In this document: piece after piece, positions 1 to 4,868 of the stretch
Layout: each line of letters opens with the position of its first letter
Position numbering within the stretch: position 1 is the stretch's first letter
Assembly (NCBI GenBank): GCA_021832495.1
Contig: JAKBKR010000054.1
Location: forward strand, 1 to 9,639
Length of the DNA stretch: 9,639 nucleotides
Source: a bacterium
GTDB taxonomy: Archaea; Thermoplasmatota; Thermoplasmata; Lutacidiplasmatales; UBA184
Direction: 5' to 3'
The notes under the pieces: generated by a model
What the model saw: only the letters and a program-made list of their open reading frames with translations
Told to the model about the DNA's origin: nothing
Database searches by the model: none
Translations under genes and position numbers: made by a program

Positions 1-81
1 CGGGATGAAATCGTTGAAGCTGGCGAGGTGGTGGTTGACCGCGGAGCGTTCCTTGAAGAATGCGCTGATGATCTCTCGCAT
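1..81 (-). CDS. rpoB: DNA-directed RNA polymerase subunit B, N-terminal fragment
   Basis: Only the first 27 codons lie in the window; the gene runs off the left edge. The visible residues include AFFKERSAVNHHLASFNDFI, which matches the N-terminus of archaeal RNA polymerase subunit B (B or B''), whose typical form is FF-x-E-x6-HH-x2-S-x-N/DFI. RpoB forms half of the catalytic cleft. The start is well supported: a strong Shine-Dalgarno GGAGG (positions 91-95 on the complementary strand) sits about 9 nt upstream of the ATG at 81. The gene begins 23 nt after the rpoH stop codon, the usual archaeal rpoH-rpoB order, so the two are presumably co-transcribed. Whether B is split into B''/B' cannot be judged from this fragment. 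Confidence 0.85.
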   Translation of the reverse strand, partial: MREIISAFFKERSAVNHHLASFNDFIP

Positions 82-104
82 GTTCCTTTTCCTCCTAACT
101 GAAC

Positions 105-431
105 CTAATCGAGCCGTCCTTCAGTGATGATACGATAATGGATCGTGCGGCCTGCGGTCGGGGAGATCCGTCGGATCTCCACGATGCGGCCCACAAGGTT
201 CTCGTTCGCAGCGATGGCTGCGCGGTACGTGGGGTCGTTGGCCAGGCCCGGGTCGTAGAGCGTGATCTTGGGCAACCGGTCCGGCGTCGTCGCGAACTGG
301 GCCATGACCTTCATGCCTTCCTCATGCGTGAGGAGGACATGCTCGGGGACCATGTTGTGGCGGACAAAGTCGGTACCCTGGAGCGCATCCTTCGGATTCG
401 CCCCCTTCTTCTTCGAGGTTTTCGCTGGCAT
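105..431 (-). CDS. rpoH: DNA-directed RNA polymerase subunit H (Rpb5 homologue)
   Basis: 108 residues. Archaeal RpoH corresponds to the C-terminal domain of eukaryotic Rpb5, a jaw component that contacts downstream DNA. Diagnostic segments are MVPEHVLLTHEE (27-38), the LPKI-x3-DP motif (53-61) and the C-terminal RRISPTAGRTIHYRI (87-101), which closely fits the archaeal R-x-SPTAG-x3-YR signature. An in-frame ATG exists upstream at 509, but that extension would run through the tRNA gene. The ATG at 431 is preceded by AAGGAG about 10 nt upstream and gives a Lys-rich N-terminal tail (KTSKKK) before the fold, so I chose it. Only 32 nt separate it from the tRNA-Lys 3' end, too little for an independent promoter unless that lies inside the tRNA, so read-through from upstream is likely. 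Confidence 0.93.
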   Translation of the reverse strand: MPAKTSKKKGANPKDALQGTDFVRHNMVPEHVLLTHEEGMKVMAQFATTPDRLPKITLYDPGLANDPTYRAAIAANENLVGRIVEIRRISPTAGRTIHYRIITEGRLD

Positions 432-477
432 CTTTTCAACACTCCTTGGAATGGGAAATGGGGCGGGCCCGCGGGGA

Positions 478-511
478 GTTCCGGAGAGGGAGCCGGTACG
501 GCTCCCCACCT
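478..511 (-). other. tRNA-Lys T-loop intron at position 59/60 (34 nt)
   Basis: Canonical hBHBh' layout. The outer helix is the T-stem CGGGG/CCCCG. The central 4-bp helix pairs TTCG (517-514, positions 54-57) with CGGA at the intron end, including one U·G. The 5' bulge is AA|A (513-511) and the 3' bulge is AC|T (479-477). The intron interior forms a perfect 8-bp hairpin, GGGAGCCG-TAC-CGGCTCCC. Cutting after the second nucleotide of each bulge restores the loop TTCGAAT. Introns at 59/60 are known in some Thermoproteales tRNAs. Confidence 0.82.
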
Positions 512-550
512 TTCGAACCCCGGACCAACCGGTTAAAAGCCGGATGCTCT

Positions 551-581
551 GTCCCGGGCCAGGGCTGGTGCCCAGCGGCCT
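551..581 (-). other. tRNA-Lys D-loop intron at position 20/21 (31 nt)
   Basis: Predicted bulge-helix-bulge. The central helix is CCCG (587-584, exon 1) with CGGG (556-553, intron end). The 5' bulge is GC|A (583-581). The inner helix is GGCC (580-577) with GGCC (560-557). The 3' bulge is AC|A (552-550). The outer helix is the D-stem GCTC/GAGC. Two extra nucleotides (A14, G15) lie between the D-stem and the central helix, so the motif is relaxed on the exon side. The intron interior folds further as GGGC-ACCA-GCCC. Splicing gives the D-arm GCTC-AGCCCGGCA-GAGC. The exact cut could shift by a base, but this choice is the only one I found that satisfies both bulges and restores a normal D-loop. 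Confidence 0.75.
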
Positions 582-611
582 GCCGGGCTGAGCTACGGAC
601 CCACCCCAACT

Positions 612-938
612 TCACGGCAAACTCTCCAGGCGGCTTATCACAGACCAGAGAGACGTACGGCCATGCACGGGAAGGTTCGAATCGTTTGCAAGATCGTCCA
701 GGATGCCGACGGCGCTGGCCACCCGAACATCGACGGCGACCGTCTCCTTGTTCAGCGCTTCGAGGGCGCCTTGGATCCCCCGACGGAGGTTTCGAGGGAG
801 GGAGGTGTCCTGGGTGAGCTCTTGCAGGAGGTCGAGCACCCCCTTCATCGACCCGACGGCAGCGGCCGAGGGGGTGTCCGAGGCCTTCCCGATCCCCCCA
901 GCGGGGACCCCTTGAACCGGAGTAGATGAAAGATTCAT
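612..938 (-). CDS. UPF0147 family protein
   Basis: 108 residues. UPF0147 proteins are small, archaea-specific, predicted all-helical and of unknown molecular function. The core here is residues 31-107: LTQDTSLPRNLRRG (41-54), ALEALN (58-63), VRVASAVGILDDLANDSN (71-88) and LPVHGRTSLWSVISRLES (89-106), matching the family pattern of two similar helical-hairpin halves. The ATG at 938 overlaps the stop of the upstream RAM gene as ATGA, with a purine-rich GGAAGG about 10 nt upstream, so translation is probably coupled. The first 30 residues (Ser/Ala/Gly/Pro-rich) are extra relative to the core. A later start at Met31 is possible but has no visible ribosome binding site. tRNA-Lys follows 9 nt downstream. 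Confidence 0.85.
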   Translation of the reverse strand: MNLSSTPVQGVPAGGIGKASDTPSAAAVGSMKGVLDLLQELTQDTSLPRNLRRGIQGALEALNKETVAVDVRVASAVGILDDLANDSNLPVHGRTSLWSVISRLESLP

Positions 939-1276
939 GCCGTGGCCTTCCGTTCTCCGCTCTCCTTGTACGACGTGACCACGAGGAGGGTCTTCGACTC
1001 GCGGATACCCCGTACGTCGGGAAGGCGATGAAGCACGAACTCCTTGAGGTCTCCGTAATGCGGGAAGCGGACCTTGAGGAAGATATCGATGTCCCCGGTG
1101 ACCAGATAGACATCCTCCACTTCGCTGAAACGGGACACTTCGATGGCCACATGGTCGGCCTCGGTGGTCTCCACCTTGAGCCCGATGATGGCGACAACGG
1201 TGTCCTCACCCCAGACCTTCGTGAACGCACCTTCGACCGCCGTTCCTACCGGAGACTTGTCCTTGTTGTTCGCCAT
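935..1276 (-). CDS. Stand-alone Lrp/AsnC ligand-binding (RAM) domain protein
   Basis: 113 residues, almost all of it one RAM / AsnC_trans_reg fold (about 25-104): strand VVAIIGLKVE (27-36), a helix around 38-50, strand VEDVYLVTGDIDIFLKV (53-69), helix YGDLKEFVLHRL (74-85), then VRGIRESKTLLVVTSYK (88-104). The TGDIDIFL stretch occupies the site of the TG-x-Y/F-D-x2-L motif of Lrp-family proteins. No helix-turn-helix precedes it, so it is probably a ligand sensor or assembly partner for full-length Lrp proteins, not a DNA-binding regulator itself. It overlaps UPF0147 by 4 nt (ATGA) and begins 16 nt after the upstream small ORF. No good Shine-Dalgarno is seen at this start. The ligand is unknown. 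Confidence 0.88.
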   Translation of the reverse strand: MANNKDKSPVGTAVEGAFTKVWGEDTVVAIIGLKVETTEADHVAIEVSRFSEVEDVYLVTGDIDIFLKVRFPHYGDLKEFVLHRLPDVRGIRESKTLLVVTSYKESGERKATA

Positions 1277-1292
1277 AATCAGAACCGAGGGT

Positions 1293-1469
1293 TCACCGGG
1301 GAGGGAGGGATTCCACTTCTTCTCGGAGGTCGTCGATCACCATGTCGATGAGCGCGGTGGGAGACACGGAGCGGTATTCCCGGCGGCCGTTGGCCTCGGA
1401 AGCGACACGGGCGACCAAGCCTCCGCTCGTCCGGATGAATTCAACGTTGACTATGAGCTCGTCCACCAA
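1293..1469 (-). CDS. Small hypothetical protein, 58 codons
   Basis: I do not recognise the family. The chosen reading starts at TTG 1469 (GTG at 1466 is equally possible) after a G-rich GGGGGT about 8 nt upstream. A TATA-like box lies about 45 nt upstream. The product reads as strand LIVNVEFIRT, turn SGG, strand LVARVASEANG, then an acidic helix TALIDMVIDDLREEVESL, a compact beta-beta-alpha layout. The open frame extends to an ATG at 1592 and a further codon at 1673, but those extensions are low-complexity and run into the DoxX gene. The stop lies 16 nt before the RAM gene in the same direction, so it may lead the RAM-UPF0147-tRNA-rpoH unit. Its reality rests on the frame, the promoter and the plausible fold only. 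Confidence 0.45.
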   Translation of the reverse strand: MVDELIVNVEFIRTSGGLVARVASEANGRREYRSVSPTALIDMVIDDLREEVESLPPR

Positions 1470-1509
1470 TGGGAACCCCCGTACCCGCTCTCTGGGGCAC
1501 TCATCCTCC

Positions 1510-1527
1510 CTATTAAGCCTTTTGGTC
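1510..1527 (-). promoter_or_regulatory. TATA-like promoter for the small ORF / RAM / UPF0147 unit
   Basis: On the minus strand the stretch reads CCAAAAGGCTTAATAGG: an A-rich BRE-like run followed by CTTAATAG, an archaeal TATA-like box. Transcription would start about 25 nt downstream near 1490, leaving a leader of about 20 nt before the TTG/GTG start. The box lies in the 141-nt divergent spacer facing the DoxX gene. Confidence 0.4.
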
Positions 1528-1610
1528 GATTTGCGGTCGAAGCTACTCGCGGCGGCCGTGTCCAACTCTGGAAACGGAGAGTTGATAGGCATGGAAGCTT
1601 CCACAAACCG

Positions 1611-2195
1611 ATGGCCTCGATAGTGCATCTCCAGGAGGCCGTGGACTCCTGGTGGGTTCGTCGCACTCCGCAACTAAAGGTGGTCTTCCGAGTATTGTTC
1701 GGTGTCATCTGGGGCATCGATGGCTCCCTGAAGTTCGCTCCGGGGCTGGTCAGCGCCTTCCCTCAAATGGTCTCGAACGCGTCCCAAGGGCAACCGGCTT
1801 GGCTCTCGGGATGGTTCTCGTTCTGGCAGGCCCAGGTGTCTGCCAATCCTGCCCTTTGGGTCTACTCTACGGGCATCTTCGAGTTGGCTCTCGCGTTGGC
1901 GCTCTGCCTGGGTATCCTCCGGAAGTTAGCCTACACCGGCGGGATTCTACTTAGCTTCGTCATCTGGGCTGTTCCCGAGGGATTTGGAGGGCCCTATGGG
2001 CCAGGGTCCACAGACATTGGTACCGGGGTCATCTATGCGATGGTCTTCCTGATGCTCATGGTGATCAGCGCTACGTATGGCCCGAGCACCTGGAGCGTGG
2101 ACTACTACCTTGAACGCCGGTGGCCGTGGTGGGCTCGGCTTTCCGAGATCCGGTCACCCCGGCAGAGCCCCGCTGCGATTCCCGACAAAGCATGA
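1611..2195 (+). CDS. DoxX/DoxD-like four-helix membrane protein
   Basis: 194 residues with four predicted membrane segments: about 22-42 (KVVFRVLFGVIWGIDGSLKF), 82-103, 107-122 and 136-156. The FGVIWGIDGSLKF segment and the GGPYGPGSTDIGTGVIY stretch (126-142) fit the DoxX/DoxD family, which includes the quinone-reducing subunit of thiosulfate:quinone oxidoreductase in acidophilic archaea as well as many proteins of unknown role. A 26-residue loop (about 52-77) follows the first helix. The C-terminal tail is basic and cytosolic-looking (YYLERRWPWWARL). The start is ATG 1611; GTG 1641 lies just behind an AGGAGG but too close to it. The stop overlaps the next gene by 4 nt (ATGA). No DoxA partner is visible, so the enzymatic role is unproven. 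Confidence 0.75.
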   Translation: MASIVHLQEAVDSWWVRRTPQLKVVFRVLFGVIWGIDGSLKFAPGLVSAFPQMVSNASQGQPAWLSGWFSFWQAQVSANPALWVYSTGIFELALALALCLGILRKLAYTGGILLSFVIWAVPEGFGGPYGPGSTDIGTGVIYAMVFLMLMVISATYGPSTWSVDYYLERRWPWWARLSEIRSPRQSPAAIPDKA

Positions 2196-2730
2196 ATCGA
2201 GCTGTCGCCCTTCTCCGGGCGATCAACGTGGGGGGGAACGTCGTGGCGATGCAGGACATTGCGCGCTCTTTCCTCCGACACGGCCACAAGGAGGTGGAGA
2301 CTTGGCTCCGGACCGGCAACGTGTCTTCTCTCCTTTCCAGGGCCGGTCGACCGGCCTTGATGCGACGATCGAGGCGGACCTATACAAAGACCTTCGGTTG
2401 AAGACCACGGTGTTGGTCCGTTCGGAGAAAGAGATTCAGAACGTCATGGATCGGAATCCGTTCCCGGCAGAAGCCCAGGAGGACCCGAGCCACCTTATCG
2501 TCTACTTCGTGCGCGAACCCCCTGCGAAGGGTGCTCTCGACACGCTCGTTCGGGCGCACGGAGGACCGGAACGCCTGAGCATGCCCTACGACCATCTTTA
2601 CGTGGTGTACCCCAATGGGATCGCACGATCTAATCTGACCTTGGACAAGATAGAAAGGGCGTTGCAGACTTCGGGAACGGGGCGAAACTGGAACACGGTT
2701 TGCAAGCTTCGGCAGCTTTGCGCCCATTGA
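2192..2730 (+). pseudogene. DUF1697 family protein, interrupted by a one-base frameshift
   Basis: The N-terminal part MNRAVALLRAINVGG...WLRTGNV (44 codons, 2192-2323) and the C-terminal part FSPFQGRSTGLDATIEADL...GRNWNTVCKL (2326-2730) lie in different frames but together cover the full DUF1697 family (about 180 residues), including the N-terminal LLRAINVGG and C-terminal RNWNTV-x-KL signatures. Family members read GNV-V/I-F-S at the break. Here GTG is followed by TC TTC, consistent with loss of one base from a GTG-NTC-TTC context near 2323-2326. In the first frame translation continues out of frame to a stop at about 2401. Function of the family is unknown. The start overlaps the DoxX stop (ATGA), so the pair formed an operon. 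A sequencing or assembly error is an equally good explanation. Confidence 0.82.
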
Positions 2731-2791
2731 CAACGTACCCATTCTCGCTTCCGCACGCGATGTGAAGGGGACCTCTTACGATGTCAGCCGG

Positions 2792-3241
2792 TCATTGGGT
2801 AGTGGCCGAGCGTCGGGCCCCCTTCCGCTGGTGGTCCCCCGAAAGTACCGGGCCGTGGTCGGGACCGATGAACTCCCACCAGATACCGTCCGGGTCGGAC
2901 ACATAGACGAGGCGCATCCGTCCATCGGGAAGTTCGTAGCGTGTCTTTCCTCCTGCGCGCCGGGCCAGGGCTACCCAGCGGGTCAGGTCCGGAACGGTGA
3001 TGCCGAAGTGATCGAACTCCGAGCCGGTGCGATACCGTTCGTGGTACGGGGTACGGGCAGGATAGAAATTGAGCTCCAAGCGATGGTGCGAGCCAGGGAA
3101 CTTCAAATGGACCCACACTCCACCATGGTCCATGACGCCGCGGCGGAAGACCTTGAAGCCGAGCACCCGATAGAATTTCAACGAACGTTCCAGGTTGCGC
3201 ACCCGGATGCCCGAGTAAAAGAACCGGGCCTTGGAGACCAT
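2792..3241 (-). CDS. VOC superfamily (glyoxalase/bleomycin-resistance fold) protein
   Basis: 149 residues with two beta-alpha-beta-beta-beta modules: FFYSGIRVRNLERSLKFYRVLGF (7-29) and FDHFGITVPDLTRWVALARRAGG (76-98). VOC enzymes bind a divalent metal at one residue from each of four strands. Glu56 (in LELNFY), His78 (DHFG) and Glu123 (WWEFI) fit three of these, but the first position, usually His, is Tyr9 here. This may alter metal binding or mark a non-lyase subgroup, so I do not assign glyoxalase I activity. There is no Shine-Dalgarno, and a TATA-like box 26-30 nt upstream suggests a leaderless mRNA. The gene converges on DUF1697 with a 61-nt gap. The C-terminal 15 residues are polar and probably disordered. 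Confidence 0.85.
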   Translation of the reverse strand: MVSKARFFYSGIRVRNLERSLKFYRVLGFKVFRRGVMDHGGVWVHLKFPGSHHRLELNFYPARTPYHERYRTGSEFDHFGITVPDLTRWVALARRAGGKTRYELPDGRMRLVYVSDPDGIWWEFIGPDHGPVLSGDHQRKGARRSATTQ

Positions 3242-3262
3242 GGTTTTGCCACGGGCGTGGAG

Positions 3263-3269
3263 ATGATAA
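3263..3269 (-). promoter_or_regulatory. TATA-like box of the VOC gene
   Basis: On the minus strand CCCTTATCATC is centred about 25 nt upstream of the ATG at 3241. This is the spacing expected if transcription starts at or next to the start codon, which agrees with the absence of a ribosome binding site. Confidence 0.4.
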
Positions 3270-3355
3270 GGGCAGCGGTTCGACGGTCAATGCTCTTTGC
3301 ACGACCTGCCCGTCACGAGGTCTGTCCAGTGCGCCTCCGGGACGGGCGATCCGAC

Positions 3356-4471
3356 CTATTGGACGTCCATGAAGTCCATCTTGAGGATCGACCGGACCCA
3401 TCCCAACGAGTCCCGAAGGAGCGACACGGCGATTTCAATCCCGAACCAGGCGATGGCTACCACATTGAAGAGTCCCGCCCACAATCTCAACACAGGAAGT
3501 CCCTCAAGGTCCGCATACACCCGGACCGCCAGAGTGGACTCGATGAGCACGAACGGCAGGTAGAATGTCTTCCGGAACTTGACCTCCCGACGCAGGATGA
3601 CCCGGAGAATGACCATCGAGTGGGCCATGATCATCGAGAAGACGAACCCGAGGAAGATGGAGTGAAGGAAGGCGTCGTAGACGAGGTAGGGCAAGGTCAA
3701 CCCACCCCATATCGCTATGACCGCGGCCTCCAGGAGCCAAACATACCCCGACAAGAGACAGAGTGCGACGAACCGTGTTCCCCCAGACTGCCGGACATTC
3801 AACCGCGCGATGTCGAACCGGAGCAGCCAGAGCCCGAGGCCCGTCAGGCCGGCGACGGCGCTCGACACCCCCCAGGCGAAGTCCCAAAGGCTCAGGACGG
3901 GCGCTAAGATGATGAGCCCCGCGGAGAGCGTGAATGTCGCCTGTCGGAAACGCGAAGAAGCGAGCACCCGGGCGAGCTCGAGCCGTTCGGCGGCGACCAG
4001 CAGGACCAAGAAGCCGACCCACCACAGCACCATCCATGGGACCTGGCCACTGACCCACCACGCCACGTTACCCATCAGGAGGAGCGCGGCACCGGCCAGC
4101 ATCACGCCGGAGTGAAGGGCCGGTTGCCACCGATAGATCATGAGGAAGAGACCGGTCAGTCCTGCGCCGCTTGCAATCCAGACCGCGCCCGAGAAGAACT
4201 CCCCCCTGGGGACGAGCAGGAAGAGGGCACCGGCCCCCGAGAGCATCGGCACCACAAGCGCCCAGCGTCGGTGGACCGCCACGGCCCGTTCGAGACCGAT
4301 GAGCGTGGCGAGGACCCCGTTCACCATGATGGGCCCATGCATCTCCTCAAAGCCCGGCGACGGCATCGCCAAGCTCCACCCGATGAGATCCAGGGCAGCC
4401 CACAAACCGAGCGCCACTGCGATGAGCGCCAGCGGGACCGGGAGGAGCCGCAGACGCTCGCCCGGCCGCAT
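3356..4471 (-). CDS. NnrS-like / heme-copper-type polytopic membrane protein
   Basis: 371 residues, about 11-12 hydrophobic helices. Histidines in or next to helices are His45 (EEMHGPIMVNG, 42-52), His120 (ALHSG), His270 (FLHSIFLGFVFSMIM, 269-282) and His284 (AHSMVIL), a pattern expected for heme- or copper-binding membrane proteins. The EMHGP...LIGLERAVA block and the C-terminal H-x3-LGFVFSMI-x2-H block resemble proteins often placed near NnrS, the heme protein linked to nitric oxide tolerance in bacteria. I infer a role in NO or copper/heme handling, not a defined reaction. An upstream ATG at 4579 would overlap DUF2249 by 97 nt with a polar, non-conserved-looking extension. ATG 4471, 11 nt after the DUF2249 stop, gives a short basic lead into helix 1 and is preferred. 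It is operonic with DUF2249. Confidence 0.6.
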   Translation of the reverse strand: MRPGERLRLLPVPLALIAVALGLWAALDLIGWSLAMPSPGFEEMHGPIMVNGVLATLIGLERAVAVHRRWALVVPMLSGAGALFLLVPRGEFFSGAVWIASGAGLTGLFLMIYRWQPALHSGVMLAGAALLLMGNVAWWVSGQVPWMVLWWVGFLVLLVAAERLELARVLASSRFRQATFTLSAGLIILAPVLSLWDFAWGVSSAVAGLTGLGLWLLRFDIARLNVRQSGGTRFVALCLLSGYVWLLEAAVIAIWGGLTLPYLVYDAFLHSIFLGFVFSMIMAHSMVILRVILRREVKFRKTFYLPFVLIESTLAVRVYADLEGLPVLRLWAGLFNVVAIAWFGIEIAVSLLRDSLGWVRSILKMDFMDVQ

Positions 4472-4482
4472 ACCTGGGCCGA

Positions 4483-4767
4483 CTACGGTCGCGAAACAGG
4501 CAGCGGAGTGCGTGGCTCCGGAGAGATCCGCCCGATCCGGACCCTCCAAGTCAGTGGGCCTGTCTCCACATAGGTCCAAGAGAAGGTCCCGTTTCGCTCC
4601 GCGAGGAACTGGTAGTAGAGGGGCTTCGGGTCATGGTCGTTCACCAAGAGGAAGCTTTGCCCCTCCTTCAGGGCCTCAAAGGCCCCGAAGATCATCGGAT
4701 GCTTCTGAGGGGCAGGAACGGGCCGTACGTCGATCACGCGCTCGCTATCTTCTTTGGGTCCGGACAT
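4483..4767 (-). CDS. DUF2249 domain protein
   Basis: 94 residues. Family landmarks are VIDVRPVPAPQKHPMIFGAF (11-30), FEALKEGQSFLLVNDHDPKPLYY (30-52) and the aromatic C-terminal strand region with WRVRIGR (74-80). DUF2249 is a small SirA/TusA-like alpha/beta domain of unknown biochemistry that often occurs beside or fused to hemerythrin domains, or near denitrification and NO-stress genes. The central NDHDP motif (43-47) is intact. The ATG at 4767 has GAGG about 10 nt upstream. The last 15 residues are proline-rich. It is the first gene of the DUF2249-membrane protein operon, reads from the divergent promoter region at 4768-4868, and lies opposite the second NnrS-like gene. This context supports a shared response system. 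Confidence 0.88.
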   Translation of the reverse strand: MSGPKEDSERVIDVRPVPAPQKHPMIFGAFEALKEGQSFLLVNDHDPKPLYYQFLAERNGTFSWTYVETGPLTWRVRIGRISPEPRTPLPVSRP

Positions 4768-4798
4768 GATGATCTATCCTCGATGGGCCCACACCCTC

Positions 4799-4810
4799 TT
4801 TTAGCTAAAT
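4799..4810 (-). promoter_or_regulatory. TATA-like box for the DUF2249 operon
   Basis: On the minus strand ATTTAGCTAAAAG is an AT-rich island in GC-rich surroundings. Its core TTTAGCTAAA is itself palindromic. A start about 25 nt downstream (near 4778) would leave a short leader before ATG 4767. It lies 9 nt downstream of the palindrome at 4819-4830. Confidence 0.5.
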
Positions 4811-4818
4811 CCCGTGTA

Positions 4819-4830
4819 CGAACCGGTTCG
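4819..4830. promoter_or_regulatory. Palindromic operator candidate CGAACCGGTTCG
   Basis: Perfect 12-bp inverted repeat in the 101-nt spacer between the divergent DUF2249 and NnrS-like genes. It sits just upstream of both TATA-like boxes (minus box 4799-4810, plus box about 4835-4844), a typical place for an archaeal activator site. A one-mismatch copy occurs in the hemerythrin/ferredoxin spacer at 7732-7743. The adjacent HTH_10 protein is the obvious candidate binder, which is an inference. Confidence 0.5.
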
Positions 4831-4834
4831 GAGG

Positions 4835-4844
4835 AAAAAGTATC
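4835..4844 (+). promoter_or_regulatory. TATA-like box for the NnrS-like gene
   Basis: The plus strand reads AAAAAGTATCCC. The TAT at 4841-4843 is about 27 nt upstream of ATG 4869, the distance expected for a leaderless transcript, and no Shine-Dalgarno is seen. It follows the palindrome by 5-10 nt. Confidence 0.4.
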
Positions 4845-4868
4845 CCGGGCCATTCCGTCATCTAGCCG

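Larger units (their letters stand above)
464..602 (-). tRNA. tRNA-Lys(UUU) interrupted by two introns (D-loop and T-loop)
   Basis: Read on the minus strand, the acceptor stem GGGTCCG (602-596) pairs with CGGGCCC (471-465), with one U·G, followed by discriminator G (464); CCA is not encoded. The D-stem GCTC (593-590) pairs with GAGC (549-546). The anticodon arm is TCCGG-CTTTTAA-CCGGT, with anticodon TTT and a U·U mismatch at 27:43. The variable loop is TGGTC. The T-stem CGGGG pairs with CCCCG (476-472). The gene is 139 nt because of a 31-nt insert in the D-loop and a 34-nt insert in the T-loop. Each has bulge-helix-bulge geometry, and removing both leaves exactly 74 nt with D-loop AGCCCGGCA and a perfect T-loop TTCGAAT. 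The gene starts 9 nt after the UPF0147 stop and ends 32 nt before rpoH. A TATA-like TGATAAG (about 634-640) lies roughly 35 nt upstream. Confidence 0.9.

Noticed and set aside
432..509. N-terminal extension of rpoH from the ATG at 509
   Set aside because: It would overlap the 3' part of the tRNA gene. The internal ATG at 431 has a good Shine-Dalgarno and matches the expected protein start.
436..1230. 264-codon minus-strand open frame
   Set aside because: It runs through the tRNA-Lys gene, UPF0147 and the RAM gene in another frame and is Arg/Pro/Ser-rich without recognisable motifs.
2762..3907. 381-codon plus-strand open frame
   Set aside because: It is antisense to the VOC gene and to the NnrS-like gene, both of which show clear family or membrane-helix signatures. 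Its own translation is Asp/Glu/Arg/Pro-rich with no domain, typical of a shadow frame in GC-rich DNA.
4472..4579. N-terminal extension of the NnrS-like protein from the ATG at 4579
   Set aside because: It overlaps the DUF2249 C-terminus and is polar and uninformative. The ATG at 4471 follows the DUF2249 stop directly and leads into the first membrane helix.
4140..4769. 209-codon plus-strand open frame
   Set aside because: Antisense to DUF2249 and the membrane protein gene; low-complexity Arg/Ser/Pro translation.
4800..4809. TTTAGCTAAA palindrome as a second operator
   Set aside because: Its position relative to the DUF2249 start fits a TATA box, and palindromy is common in short AT-rich boxes. 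The TTTAG half recurs before hemerythrin without the second half.
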